From Pseudoxanthomonas suwonensis (lineage in GTDB: Bacteria > Pseudomonadota > Gammaproteobacteria > Xanthomonadales > Xanthomonadaceae), in NCBI RefSeq assembly GCF_000972865.1, contig NZ_CP011144.1, positions 2,170,001 through 2,234,000 on the forward strand: DNA of 64,000 nt, read 5' to 3'. The notes beneath the pieces were generated by a model. It worked only from the letters and a program-made list of their open reading frames with translations, ran no database searches and was not told the origin of the DNA. Every line of letters starts with the position of its first letter. Position 1 is the first letter of the stretch. This document shows, piece after piece, positions 27,034 to 38,948 of this stretch. A program made the translations under genes and the position numbers.

Positions 27034-28172
27034 GGCCGGCCGCGCAGAAGTGGCTGCTGGGCACGGTGCTGGCGCTGGCGGCGGCTGCGCTGGTGGCCGC
27101 GGCGGTGGCCTGGTTCCTGCACACCCACGAGCGGGTCGAGCGCCAGGTGCCGCTGCCGCCCGCCGGCGAGGCGGTCTGGAACCCGCTGTACGCGCTGCGC
27201 GAGACCCTGCGTGGCGATGGGGTGGAGGCGGTGACCCGGCAGCGGCTGCAGCCGGCGCTGTTCGCGTCGGCGACGGACGACACCGTGCTGTTCGACACCG
27301 ACCCGGCGCGCCTGCGCGCCGGCGAGGTCGAGGCGCTGCTCGACTGGGTTGCCCGCGGCGGCCACCTGCTGCTGCGCACGCCGCGGCAGGGCTGGTTCGA
27401 CGGGGAAGACGAGGCCGACGTGCCGCCGTTGCTGCACCGGCTCGGCGTGCGCGAGCTGCTGCCGCCCGGCTGCGTCGAGCTGCAGGTGCGCGACGAGGAA
27501 CCGCACGTGGAACTGTGCGACGGCTGGCGCATGCGGCTGGAGGGCGTGTCGCCGCTGCGCGCCTGGGGCGATGCGCAGGACGGGTATGCGTTCGTCCGCC
27601 TGGCCCACGGCCGCGGCGTCGTCGACCTGCTCGCCGATTTCGATTTCCTCGCCAATTCGCGGCTGGACGAGGCCACGCACCAGGCCCTGGCCCGGCAGCT
27701 GCTGGCACCGCGCTACGGCCGCGGGACGGTGCACCTGGTCCACGACGCCCGCCTGGATTCGCTCTGGTGGCGGCTGGTCCGGCACGGCTGGCCGCTGTGG
27801 CTGCCGCTGGCATTGCTGCTGGCCGGCTGGCTGTGGCGGCGCGCACAGCGCTTCGGGCCGTGGCTGCCGTCGCCGGCGACCGCGCGCCGTTCGCTGCGCG
27901 AGCACGTGCGTGCCGGCGGCGCGCTGCTGTTCCGCCACGGCCAGGCACCGCTGCTGTACGACGCGGTGCGCGAGGCGTTCCTGGCGCGGCTGCGCCGGCG
28001 CGACCCGGCCACCGCCGCGCTGGCCGGCGAAGCGCGGGTGCAGGCGCTGGCCGAGCGCCTGCAGCTGCCGCACTACCTGGTCCGCGAGGCGCTGACCCGC
28101 AGCGGCGTGCAGGACCGCCATACCTATTTCGCGCGCGTGCGCACCCTGATCCAGATGAGGAACCGGCTATGA
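27030..28172 (+). CDS. DUF4350-domain membrane protein
   Basis: A 380-residue protein with an N-terminal anchor (LLGTVLALAAAALVAAAVAWFL), a periplasmic DUF4350 region (the NPLYALRETLRGDGVEA through DWVARGGHLLLRTP stretch), a second membrane helix (WPLWLPLALLLAGWLW) and a cytoplasmic helical tail. DUF4350 resembles a nucleotide- or ligand-binding Rossmann-like domain, but nothing is proven. Its start and stop overlap both neighbours by 4 bp (ATGA), so it is translated as part of the operon. Confidence 0.8.
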   Translation: MRPAAQKWLLGTVLALAAAALVAAAVAWFLHTHERVERQVPLPPAGEAVWNPLYALRETLRGDGVEAVTRQRLQPALFASATDDTVLFDTDPARLRAGEVEALLDWVARGGHLLLRTPRQGWFDGEDEADVPPLLHRLGVRELLPPGCVELQVRDEEPHVELCDGWRMRLEGVSPLRAWGDAQDGYAFVRLAHGRGVVDLLADFDFLANSRLDEATHQALARQLLAPRYGRGTVHLVHDARLDSLWWRLVRHGWPLWLPLALLLAGWLWRRAQRFGPWLPSPATARRSLREHVRAGGALLFRHGQAPLLYDAVREAFLARLRRRDPATAALAGEARVQALAERLQLPHYLVREALTRSGVQDRHTYFARVRTLIQMRNRL

Positions 28173-29164
28173 ACGAGACCGCCACGACCCCGGACCCGCG
28201 TCCACTCACCGGCCCGGCGCTGTGCGAGCGCGTGGAGGCCGTCCGCAGCGAAGTGGCCAAGGCCTTCATCGGCCAGGACGAGGCCCTGGACCAGGTCCTG
28301 GTCGCGCTGCTGGCCGGCGGCCACGTGCTGGTCGAGGGCGTGCCCGGGCTGGGCAAGACCCTGTTGGTGCGCGCGCTGGGCCAGGCGCTGGAACTGGACT
28401 GGGCACGGGTGCAGTTCACACCCGACCTGATGCCCAGCGACGTCAGCGGCCACGCGGTCTACGACCCGAAGACCGAGAGCTTCAAGATCCGCCGCGGCCC
28501 GGTGTTCACCCACCTGCTGCTGGCCGACGAGATCAACCGCGCCCCGGCCAAGACCCAGTCGGCGCTGCTGGAGGTGATGCAGGAAGGGCAGGTGACGATC
28601 GAGGGCCGCTCGTTCGCGCTGGCGCCGCCGTTCATGGCCCTGGCCACGCAGAACCCGGTCGAGCAGGAAGGCACCTATCCGCTGCCGGAGGCGCAGCTGG
28701 ACCGGTTCCTGCTCAAGGTGCTGATCGGCTACCCGAAGCTGGAGGAGGAGAAGCGGCTGGTCGAGGCGACCACCTCCGGGCGCAGCGGCGGCGACTTCGA
28801 CCTGTCGCAGGTGCGGCGCGTGGCCGGCGCCGCCGAGGTGCTGGGCATGCAGCAGGGCACCGCGCAGGTGGCGGTGGACCCGGCGGTGCTCGACTACGCG
28901 GTGCGGATCGCGGCGGCCACGCGCAAGTCGCCCGGGATCGCGCTGGGCGCCGGTCCGCGCGGCAGCATCGCCCTGGTCCGCGCCGCGCGCGCGCAGGCGG
29001 TGCTCGGCGGCCGCGACTTCGCCACGCCCGACGATGTGCGCGCGATCGCGCTGCCGGCGCTGCGGCACCGGATCATGCTGGCGCCGGAACTGCAGATCGA
29101 CGGGCAGTCGGTGGACGACGTGCTGCAAGGCCTGCTGGCGCGGGTGGAGGCGCCGCGCCAGTGA
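28169..29164 (+). CDS. MoxR-family AAA+ ATPase
   Basis: A 331-residue AAA+ ATPase of the MoxR type, thought to act as a chaperone for maturation of protein complexes. Walker A is GVPGLGKT, Walker B is LLLADEINRAPAKTQSALLEVMQE, and sensor 1 is ATQNPVEQEGTYPLPEAQLDRF. The ATG at 28169 overlaps the preceding stop. It is followed after 37 bp by a DUF58 protein, its near-universal partner. Substrates are not known; the membrane neighbours suggest an envelope target. Confidence 0.92.
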   Translation: MNETATTPDPRPLTGPALCERVEAVRSEVAKAFIGQDEALDQVLVALLAGGHVLVEGVPGLGKTLLVRALGQALELDWARVQFTPDLMPSDVSGHAVYDPKTESFKIRRGPVFTHLLLADEINRAPAKTQSALLEVMQEGQVTIEGRSFALAPPFMALATQNPVEQEGTYPLPEAQLDRFLLKVLIGYPKLEEEKRLVEATTSGRSGGDFDLSQVRRVAGAAEVLGMQQGTAQVAVDPAVLDYAVRIAAATRKSPGIALGAGPRGSIALVRAARAQAVLGGRDFATPDDVRAIALPALRHRIMLAPELQIDGQSVDDVLQGLLARVEAPRQ

Positions 29165-29201
29165 GCGATGCAACGTCTGCGATCGCGCCCCGGGTGCGCG
29201 G

Positions 29202-30500
29202 ATGAGACCGGCGCCGGCGCTGCTGGTGCTGCTGGCCGCGTGGGCGGTGGTCGGTGCGCTGGTGCTGGCCGGTCGCGTGCCGATGGTGGCCTGGACCGGG
29301 TCGGCCGCGGCGCTGGCGGCGGTCGCGCTGCTCGACGCGCTGCGGCTGCGGCACCGGCCGACCCCGGAGGTCGAGCGCGTGCTGCCCGAGGCGCTGCCGG
29401 TGGGCCACGGCCGCGAGGTCGAACTGCGCATCACCACCGCGCGCCGGCAATGGCTGGAGGTGTTCGACCTGCATCCGGTCGGCTGGCCGGTCGAGGGCCT
29501 GCCGCAGCGGCTGCGGGTGCGGCCCGGCGAGGCGACGCTGCTGCGCTACCGGCTCACCGCCGCCGCGCGCGGGCTGGCCGAGTTCCCCGGCACCCAGCTG
29601 CGCCTGCGCTCGCCGTGGCGGCTGTGGACGCAGTCGCGGCTGGCCGGCGCGCCGCGGCAGGTGCGGGTCTATCCCGATTTCGCGCCGCTGGCGCGGCTGG
29701 CGCTGCTCAGCGCCGAACAGGCCTCGCGGCTGGTCGGCGCGCACCTGCGCCGCCGCCGCGGCGAAGGCACCGATTTCCAGCAGATGCGCGAGTACCGCGT
29801 CGGCGACAGCCTGCGCCGGATCGACTGGAAGGCCACCGCCCGCGCGCGCAAGCTGGTCTCGCGCGAGTACCAGGAAGAGCGCAACCAGCAGCTGCTGCTG
29901 GTGGTCGACACCGGCCGGCGCATGCTCGCCAGCGAGGGCGGGCTGTCGCACTTCGACCACGCGCTCAACGCTGCGCTGGTGGTCGGCTGGCTGGGCCTGC
30001 GCCAGGGCGATGCGGTCGGGCTGATGGCGGCCGGCGGGCCGGCGCGCTGGGTGCCGCCCAAGCGCGGCATGGGCGCGCTGGATGCGCTGCTGCGCGCCAG
30101 CTATGACCTGCAGCCCGAGCCGGTGGCCACCGACTACCTGGCCCTGGCCGGGGAGCTGGCCAGGCGCCAGCCGCGGCGCGCGCTGCTGATGCTGGCGACC
30201 AACGTGCGCGACGAGGACAGCGAGGAACTGCTGTCCGCGGTGCGCCTGCTGCAGCGCCGGCACCTGGTGTGCGTGGCCAGCCTGCGCGAGCAGGTCCTGG
30301 ACGCGTCGCTGCAGGCGGAGGTGGACAGCCTGGACGACGCGATCGACGCCGGCGCGGTCGCGCACTACCTGCAGCAGCGCGCCGCCGCGCACGATGCGCT
30401 GCGCCAGCACGGGGTGATGGTCCTGGACGTGGCTCCCGCCGATTTGCCTGCCGCGCTGGTCGAGCGCTACCTGGCGGTCAAGCGTGACGGACTGTTGTAG
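29202..30500 (+). CDS. DUF58-domain protein, MoxR partner
   Basis: A 432-residue protein with two N-terminal membrane helices and a C-terminal DUF58 / von-Willebrand-factor-A-like domain. The family hallmark GEGTDFQQMREYRVGDSLRR followed by IDWKATAR is at about residues 185-215, and a MIDAS-like LVVDTGRRM follows, with Thr and Gly where DxSxS is usual. It is the last strongly linked gene of the RDD-to-DUF58 operon. The frame is open upstream, but the ATG at 29202 opens straight onto the membrane segment. Confidence 0.88.
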   Translation: MRPAPALLVLLAAWAVVGALVLAGRVPMVAWTGSAAALAAVALLDALRLRHRPTPEVERVLPEALPVGHGREVELRITTARRQWLEVFDLHPVGWPVEGLPQRLRVRPGEATLLRYRLTAAARGLAEFPGTQLRLRSPWRLWTQSRLAGAPRQVRVYPDFAPLARLALLSAEQASRLVGAHLRRRRGEGTDFQQMREYRVGDSLRRIDWKATARARKLVSREYQEERNQQLLLVVDTGRRMLASEGGLSHFDHALNAALVVGWLGLRQGDAVGLMAAGGPARWVPPKRGMGALDALLRASYDLQPEPVATDYLALAGELARRQPRRALLMLATNVRDEDSEELLSAVRLLQRRHLVCVASLREQVLDASLQAEVDSLDDAIDAGAVAHYLQQRAAAHDALRQHGVMVLDVAPADLPAALVERYLAVKRDGLL

Positions 30501-30536
30501 CCTGTAGGCCTCTCATCCAGATCGGCGGAGCGGCAG

Positions 30537-30773
30537 ATGGCAACGGGACAGGGTTCGACCGGCAACGTGATCGCGGCGCTGTGCAGTTTCGTCGTGCCGG
30601 GGCTGGGCCAGCTGATCCAGGGCCGGCTGCTGTCGGCGATCCTGTGGTTCATCTCGGCGTGTATTGCCTTTGCGATCACCTGGCTGCTCACGCTGTCGCT
30701 GCTGCCGTTCGGCTGGTTCGTGGTCAGCGTGTTCGCCTGCATCAACGCGGCGGTGTACCGGCGCCCGGCCTGA
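30537..30773 (+). CDS. Small two-helix membrane protein
   Basis: A 78-residue hydrophobic protein with the segments VIAALCSFVVPGLGQLIQG and ILWFISACIAFAITWLLTL plus LLPFGWFVVSVFACINAAVY. The phrase VPGLGQLIQGR is reminiscent of TM2-type proteins, but no family is assigned with confidence. GGCGGAGCGG precedes the ATG. It starts 37 bp after the DUF58 gene and may be co-transcribed with the operon. Confidence 0.7.
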   Translation: MATGQGSTGNVIAALCSFVVPGLGQLIQGRLLSAILWFISACIAFAITWLLTLSLLPFGWFVVSVFACINAAVYRRPA

Positions 30774-31080
30774 GCAGCGCCGCGGCGTTCCGGCGCCCGG
30801 ACATCTGAATATCCCCGTCGTCCCGGCGCACGCCGGGACCCAGCGACTTCCGCCTCTGATGGCGAGGTGTTGCGCTTCGGAAGGGGCCGCCGCGCCCTGG
30901 GGTCTGGCGCATCGCTCCACTCCGGCGCCCTGCCTCCGAGTCGCGAACGCAGCACATCCCTGTGCTGCTTGCGCCAGACCCCCAGGGCACGGCGGCCTCG
31001 CGGCATTGATGTCGTGGCTTCGCTCGAAGCAACAGCAAAGGCATTGGGTCACGGCATGCGCCGGGACGACGGCGAGTCTT
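30774..31080. repeat. Intergenic block of inverted repeats, no gene seen
   Basis: This 307-bp gap holds a hairpin TCCCGGCG/CGCCGGGA at 30821-30838. It also holds a pair of near-perfect inverted 24-25-bp arms at 30887-30910 and 30971-30995 (GCGCCAGACC with CCCAGGGC and neighbours), separated by 60 bp. A partial copy of the first hairpin reappears near 31060. The open frames here have repeat-like, low-complexity translations and are not called. Confidence 0.7.
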
Positions 31081-32310
31081 CTACGGGTGCGTGGAGGTAG
31101 TCGCCGGCGCCGTCAGCGCACCGGCCGCGTCCAGCGCCTGCAGCAGCGGCTCCAGCGGCAACGCCGGCGCGGTACCGCGGTGCCCGTGCACGGTCCGCGC
31201 GCGCAGCATCGAGTTGAGGATCGCTTCCTCGGTCGCCTCGGCCACGGCCTGGAACAGCGACGTCATGCCGTCGCCGGCGACGCTGGCGGCCGGCTGCACC
31301 GCCACGCCGGGACGGCGCCGGTTCGACTCGGCGGTGGAGAACGCGATCACGTAGTCGCCCGAGCCGTGCGACATGTCCGAGCCGGTACGGGCCAGGCCGA
31401 CCAGGGCGCGGCTGGCCAGCCGGCGCAAGGCCGACGGATCCAGCGGCGCGTCGGTGGCGACGACGATCATGATGCTGCCGTCGCCGCCCGACGGCGCCGG
31501 CACCTGCGCGCGCGCCACCGCGGCCGGATCGGGCAGCGTCTTCCACACCGGCACACCGGCCACGGTCAGGTGGCCGCCATAGTTGCTCTGCACCAGCACC
31601 CCCACCGTCCAGCCGCCCTGCGCGGCCGGCAGCGCGCGCGAGCTGGTGCCGATGCCGCCCTTCCAGCCGAAGGCGACGGTGCCGGCGCCGGCACCGACCG
31701 CGCCTTCCTCGACTTCGCCGTACGACAGCCGGGTCAGCGCCTGTTCGACCTGGGCCGGGCCGACGGGACGGGCGCGGATGTCGCTGAGGTAACCGTCGTT
31801 GGTCTCGCCGACGACCGGATTGATCGAGCGCACCTGCTCCATGCCCGGCTGCGCCAGCAGCCGGGCGGCCAGCGCGTCGGCCGCGTTCCACACGCCGAGC
31901 GTGCCGGTCAGCAGCACCGGCGTTTCCAGTTCGCCCAGCTCCTGCACCTGGGTGACGCCGAGCAGCTTGCCGAAGCCGTTGCCGACCACGATCGCCGCCG
32001 GCACGCGTTCCAGGTACGGGTTGCCGCGGTGCGGGACGATGGCGGTGACGCCGGTGTTGAAGCGGGTTCCCTGCGCCAGCGTGGCATGGCCGACGCCGAC
32101 GCCGGTCACATCGGTGATCGCGTTGTGCGGGCCCGGCGACAGGGTACCGACGACGATGCCGATGTCGCGTGCGCGCGGACGCGAAGTGTCATCGGCCTGC
32201 GCAACCGGCGCCAACAGGGCCAGCGTCAGCAATGCGACGACGCGGCAGCGGGAGGAAAGCGGGAAACGCGGCGTGGCCGCGGCGGCCCGGCGCCGCAAGT
32301 CCAGGGACAT
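31081..32310 (-). CDS. Exported P1-family (DmpA/BapA-like) aminopeptidase
   Basis: A 409-residue N-terminal-nucleophile hydrolase of peptidase family S58 (P1), which self-cleaves to expose a serine nucleophile and removes D-amino acids, beta-amino acids or ordinary N-terminal residues. The cleavage site is expected before Ser in GGDGSIMIVVATDAPL. Other blocks are NAITDVTGVGVGHATL, GFGKLLGVTQVQELGE, NPVVGETNDGYLSD and AFGWKGGIGTSSR. A signal peptide is present (CRVVALLTLALLAPVAQA). The start is the ATG at 32310. Only 5 bp separate it from the end of aroE, so the two are probably co-transcribed, though no functional link is evident. Confidence 0.88.
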   Translation of the reverse strand: MSLDLRRRAAAATPRFPLSSRCRVVALLTLALLAPVAQADDTSRPRARDIGIVVGTLSPGPHNAITDVTGVGVGHATLAQGTRFNTGVTAIVPHRGNPYLERVPAAIVVGNGFGKLLGVTQVQELGELETPVLLTGTLGVWNAADALAARLLAQPGMEQVRSINPVVGETNDGYLSDIRARPVGPAQVEQALTRLSYGEVEEGAVGAGAGTVAFGWKGGIGTSSRALPAAQGGWTVGVLVQSNYGGHLTVAGVPVWKTLPDPAAVARAQVPAPSGGDGSIMIVVATDAPLDPSALRRLASRALVGLARTGSDMSHGSGDYVIAFSTAESNRRRPGVAVQPAASVAGDGMTSLFQAVAEATEEAILNSMLRARTVHGHRGTAPALPLEPLLQALDAAGALTAPATTSTHP

Positions 32311-32315
32311 CCGGC

Positions 32316-33164
32316 TCAATCCGCGGTCACCAGCGCGTCCTCGCGCTCGCGCAGCGCGGTGTAGACCGCATCGGTCTGCGGGCGCACGCCGTGCCACTGC
32401 TCGAAGGCCTCGGCAGCCTGCTCGACCAGCATGCCCAGGCCGTCGACCACGTTGTGGCAACCGGCCGAGCGCGCCCAGGCCAGGAACGGGATCGCGACCT
32501 CGCCGTAGTTCAGGTCCACCGCCAGGGTGCGGCTGTTGACCAGCGACAGCGGCGCGCTGAAGGCGGCGTCCGGGTCGCGCCCGGCCGAGGTGGCGTTGAC
32601 GATCAGCTCGAAGTCGCCGAGGTCGCGCAGGTCCTTCCAGTAGCGCGAATGCGCGCGGCCGGGCTCACCGAGCGCGTCGGCCAGCGCGTCGGCGCGTTCG
32701 GGCGTGCGGTTGACCAGCACCAGTTCGCCGATGCCCGCGTCCAGCAGCGCCGGCGCCACCCCGCGCGCGGCGCCGCCGGCGCCGACCAGCAACGCGCGGC
32801 GCGCGCGCAGGTCCAGGCCGTGGCGGCCGGTGAGGTCGCGCACCAGGCCGGCGCCGTCGGTGTTGTCGCCGTGCCACTGGCCGTCGTTGCGGGTCAGCGT
32901 ATTGACCGCGCCGGCGCGCCGCGCCCGGCTGCTGGTCTGCGCGCACAGCGCGAACGCGGCCTCCTTCAGCGGTGCGGTGACGTTGGCGCCGCGCCCGCCG
33001 GCACCGGCGAACCGTTCTAGCTCGGCGGCGAAATCCTGCGCCGGTGCGTCGATGGCGGTGTATTCCAGGGCGATGCCGCACTGCCGGGCGAAGGCGGCGT
33101 GGATGCGGGGCGACAGCGACTGGACGATCGGGTGGCCGAAGACGGCGTATCGGGCGATGGACAT
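32316..33164 (-). CDS. aroE: Shikimate dehydrogenase
   Basis: A 282-residue NADP-dependent enzyme reducing 3-dehydroshikimate to shikimate in aromatic amino-acid synthesis. Substrate-binding SLSPRIH and NVTAPLK with catalytic Lys67, the partner Asp103 in GDNTDGAG, the NADP motif [11 protein letters not shown] and the VNRTPERAD stretch are all present. The ATG at 33164 ([12 protein letters not shown]) is chosen over an upstream frame extension. It is divergent from the propeller protein gene and upstream of the P1 peptidase gene. Confidence 0.96.
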   Translation of the reverse strand: MSIARYAVFGHPIVQSLSPRIHAAFARQCGIALEYTAIDAPAQDFAAELERFAGAGGRGANVTAPLKEAAFALCAQTSSRARRAGAVNTLTRNDGQWHGDNTDGAGLVRDLTGRHGLDLRARRALLVGAGGAARGVAPALLDAGIGELVLVNRTPERADALADALGEPGRAHSRYWKDLRDLGDFELIVNATSAGRDPDAAFSAPLSLVNSRTLAVDLNYGEVAIPFLAWARSAGCHNVVDGLGMLVEQAAEAFEQWHGVRPQTDAVYTALREREDALVTAD

Positions 33165-33211
33165 GGCGTGGTATGAATCCGCGGGTAGGGATCTGGCCGG
33201 GAGCGACCGCC

Positions 33212-34099
33212 ATGAAGCGTGCACTGGGCGTCGCCTTCGCTTGCAGTCTACTCTGCGGCCCGGCGCTGGCGCAGCTGGCCGAATACGGCATCGAGGGCAT
33301 CTGGACCGTGTCCACCCGCGACGCCGAATTGCGTGGCAGCGTGTCCCCCGACGGCCGGCGCATGGTCTGGGGCAGCGACCGCGCCGGCGGTCCCGGCGGC
33401 GGCGACCTGTGGCAGGCGCGCAACGAGGATGGGCGCTGGCTCGATCCGCAGCCGCTGCCGTTCAACACCGCGGCCGGGGAGGCCGAGCCGATGTTCGGCG
33501 CCGACGGGCGCTGGCTGTACTTCGTGTCCGACCGCCCCGGCGGCGCCGGCGGGCGCGACCTGTACCGGGTCGCGGTGCTTGCCGATGGCGGCTGGGGCGA
33601 GCCGCAGCGGCTGCGCGACGGCATCAACACGCTCGCCGACGAGCGCTCGCCGACGCCATTGGCCGACGGCCGCATGCTGTCGTTCGCCAGCGACCGTGCG
33701 GGCGGTGCCGGCGGCCACGACCTCTACCTGGCGACCCTGGAGGGAGACGCGGCGCCCGTGGCGGTGCCGGGCGTCAACACCGCCGCCGACGAGATCGACG
33801 CGGCCTGGCTGGACGGCGGCCGCGCGCTGCTGTTCTCGCGCGGCGACGAGGCGGCGGGCACGGCCCGGCTGTACGTGGCCGCCTGCGACGGCCATGCCTA
33901 TGCCGGCGCGTTGCCATGGACGCTGTCCTTCAACACCGAAGACGGCTACACCCGCGCCCCGGTCGCCGATCCGTCGCGCCCGGCCGAAGGCACCGTCACC
34001 GGTTCGGCGCGCGCGCCGAAGGCGGGGCGGACCGATCTCTACCGCATCGTGCTGCCGCGGGTCCGCGGCCAGGACGGCTGCCGGCCCGCGGGCGGCTGA
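33212..34099 (+). CDS. Exported PD40/WD40-like beta-propeller protein
   Basis: A 295-residue protein with a signal peptide ([21 protein letters not shown]) and several PD40-type repeats. Examples are [40 protein letters not shown] and [20 protein letters not shown], each followed by GHDLY or GRDLY-like strands. This is the TolB-like propeller layout, often found in periplasmic binding proteins. No catalytic residues are recognised. Context gives no clue to a partner; it is convergent with hemB. Confidence 0.82.
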   Translation: MKRALGVAFACSLLCGPALAQLAEYGIEGIWTVSTRDAELRGSVSPDGRRMVWGSDRAGGPGGGDLWQARNEDGRWLDPQPLPFNTAAGEAEPMFGADGRWLYFVSDRPGGAGGRDLYRVAVLADGGWGEPQRLRDGINTLADERSPTPLADGRMLSFASDRAGGAGGHDLYLATLEGDAAPVAVPGVNTAADEIDAAWLDGGRALLFSRGDEAAGTARLYVAACDGHAYAGALPWTLSFNTEDGYTRAPVADPSRPAEGTVTGSARAPKAGRTDLYRIVLPRVRGQDGCRPAGG

Positions 34100-34105
34100 G
34101 CGCGC

Positions 34106-35705
<1,600 letters not shown>

Positions 35706-35709
<4 letters not shown>

Positions 35710-36032
35710 GAGCCCAGCTTGCTGGCGACATGGGCGTCGGAGTGCCGAGGGCGTCGCCTGTGCCGACGGCGTCGTGTCGCCGGCTGAACCCGGCTCCTAC
35801 AACGGCAGCGCCGCACCGCTCTTCTGTAGGAGCTGACTTCAGTCGGCGACACGAGCGTCGGAACCACGAGGGCGTCTGTGCCGACGGCATCGCGTCGCGG
35901 GCAAGCCCGGCTCCTACAACGGCCGCGTCGCGTTCCTGCAGGAGCCCGGCTTGCTGGCGATGCGGGCGTCGGAATGCCGGGGGCGTCGCCTGTGCCGCCG
36001 GCGTCGTGTCGCCGGCTGAACCCGGCTCCTAC
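35706..36032. repeat. Three GTAG-ended palindromic repeats
   Basis: Elements at 35706-35800, 35826-35917 and 35938-36032 fill the gap between the lipoprotein and dipeptidyl peptidase genes. The left arms differ (GCCCAGCTTGCTGGC, GCTGACTTCAGTCGGC, GCCCGGCTTGCTGGC), while the right arms are the complements of the TTCAG or TTGCCC types. The third starts GCAG instead of GTAG. Confidence 0.85.
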
Positions 36033-36094
36033 AAGGCATAGGGCGTCGCGGCCGGTAGCGAACGGCCGCCCGCGTCGACGCTGTCCCCCGCAGC

Positions 36095-38440
<2,346 letters not shown>

Positions 38441-38470
38441 TCATCCGCTGTCTGATGCTGTCCTGCGACA

Positions 38471-38484
38471 TGACAGCGTTGTCG
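38471..38484. promoter_or_regulatory. Distal operator copy
   Basis: TGACAGCGTTGTCG is the exact reverse complement of the operator at 1487-1500 (CGACAACGCTGTCA). It lies 478 bp before the TonB receptor 1 start and 133 bp before the divergent peptidase gene. Confidence 0.55.
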
Positions 38485-38746
38485 GAATAAGTGAGGCCCA
38501 GTTCAGGAATACGCCACGATATGCAATCAAATGCGAATAAATTCAGCGATCATCGTTTTTGTGAAAGTTAGTGGCGCCTTATGGATTGTGCGGCGCAGCG
38601 CCGTTCTGGAGGCATCGCTTCCAACGTGTGAAGGCTGGTGCGGTGAGGTGCCAGACTGGCGCATTCGAGTCTGGAATGAGAATTGGTATTCAAATTCAAC
38701 GAGATACGGACTGCCTGGACGCCCGCGCCCAGCGTCCACCAGCGCA

Positions 38747-38760
38747 TGACAGCGCTGGTC
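38747..38760. promoter_or_regulatory. Auxiliary operator, TonB receptor 1
   Basis: TGACAGCGCTGGTC is a weaker match to the main operator. It lies exactly 91 bp upstream of the site at 38838. The same variant at the same distance precedes the second receptor gene, suggesting paired binding. Confidence 0.5.
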
Positions 38761-38836
38761 CCTGCTGCTGCGCAGCATGAAAAAACGGCAATTTGGCGTT
38801 TTTTTCTGGATTCACTTCCCTGTTTGGCCGGTCAAT

Positions 38837-38866
38837 TTGACAACGCTGTCAGGCGGAACTCCTAAT
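38837..38866 (+). promoter_or_regulatory. Promoter with overlapping main operator, TonB receptor 1
   Basis: TTGACA at 38837-38842 and CCTAAT at 38861-38866 are spaced by 18 bp. The operator TGACAACGCTGTCA (38838-38851) covers the -35 box, so a bound repressor would block polymerase. The predicted leader is about 75 nt. Confidence 0.65.
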
Positions 38867-38948
38867 CCGCCGCGTCGGCGCCCTGTCCGGGAGACGGGTG
38901 TTGGCCATAACTCAAATCAATTCGTGTGATTCCGGGAGGGAAAGATCC

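Noticed and set aside
30742..31044. Small open frames in the intergenic block after the DUF58 operon
   Set aside because: They translate dispersed inverted repeats (PGVRRDDG-like strings) that recur in many genomes as false gene calls.
38531..38865. Short plus-strand open frames before TonB receptor 1
   Set aside because: No ribosome-binding sites and no conserved features; they overlap the operator and promoter region that is duplicated before receptor 2.
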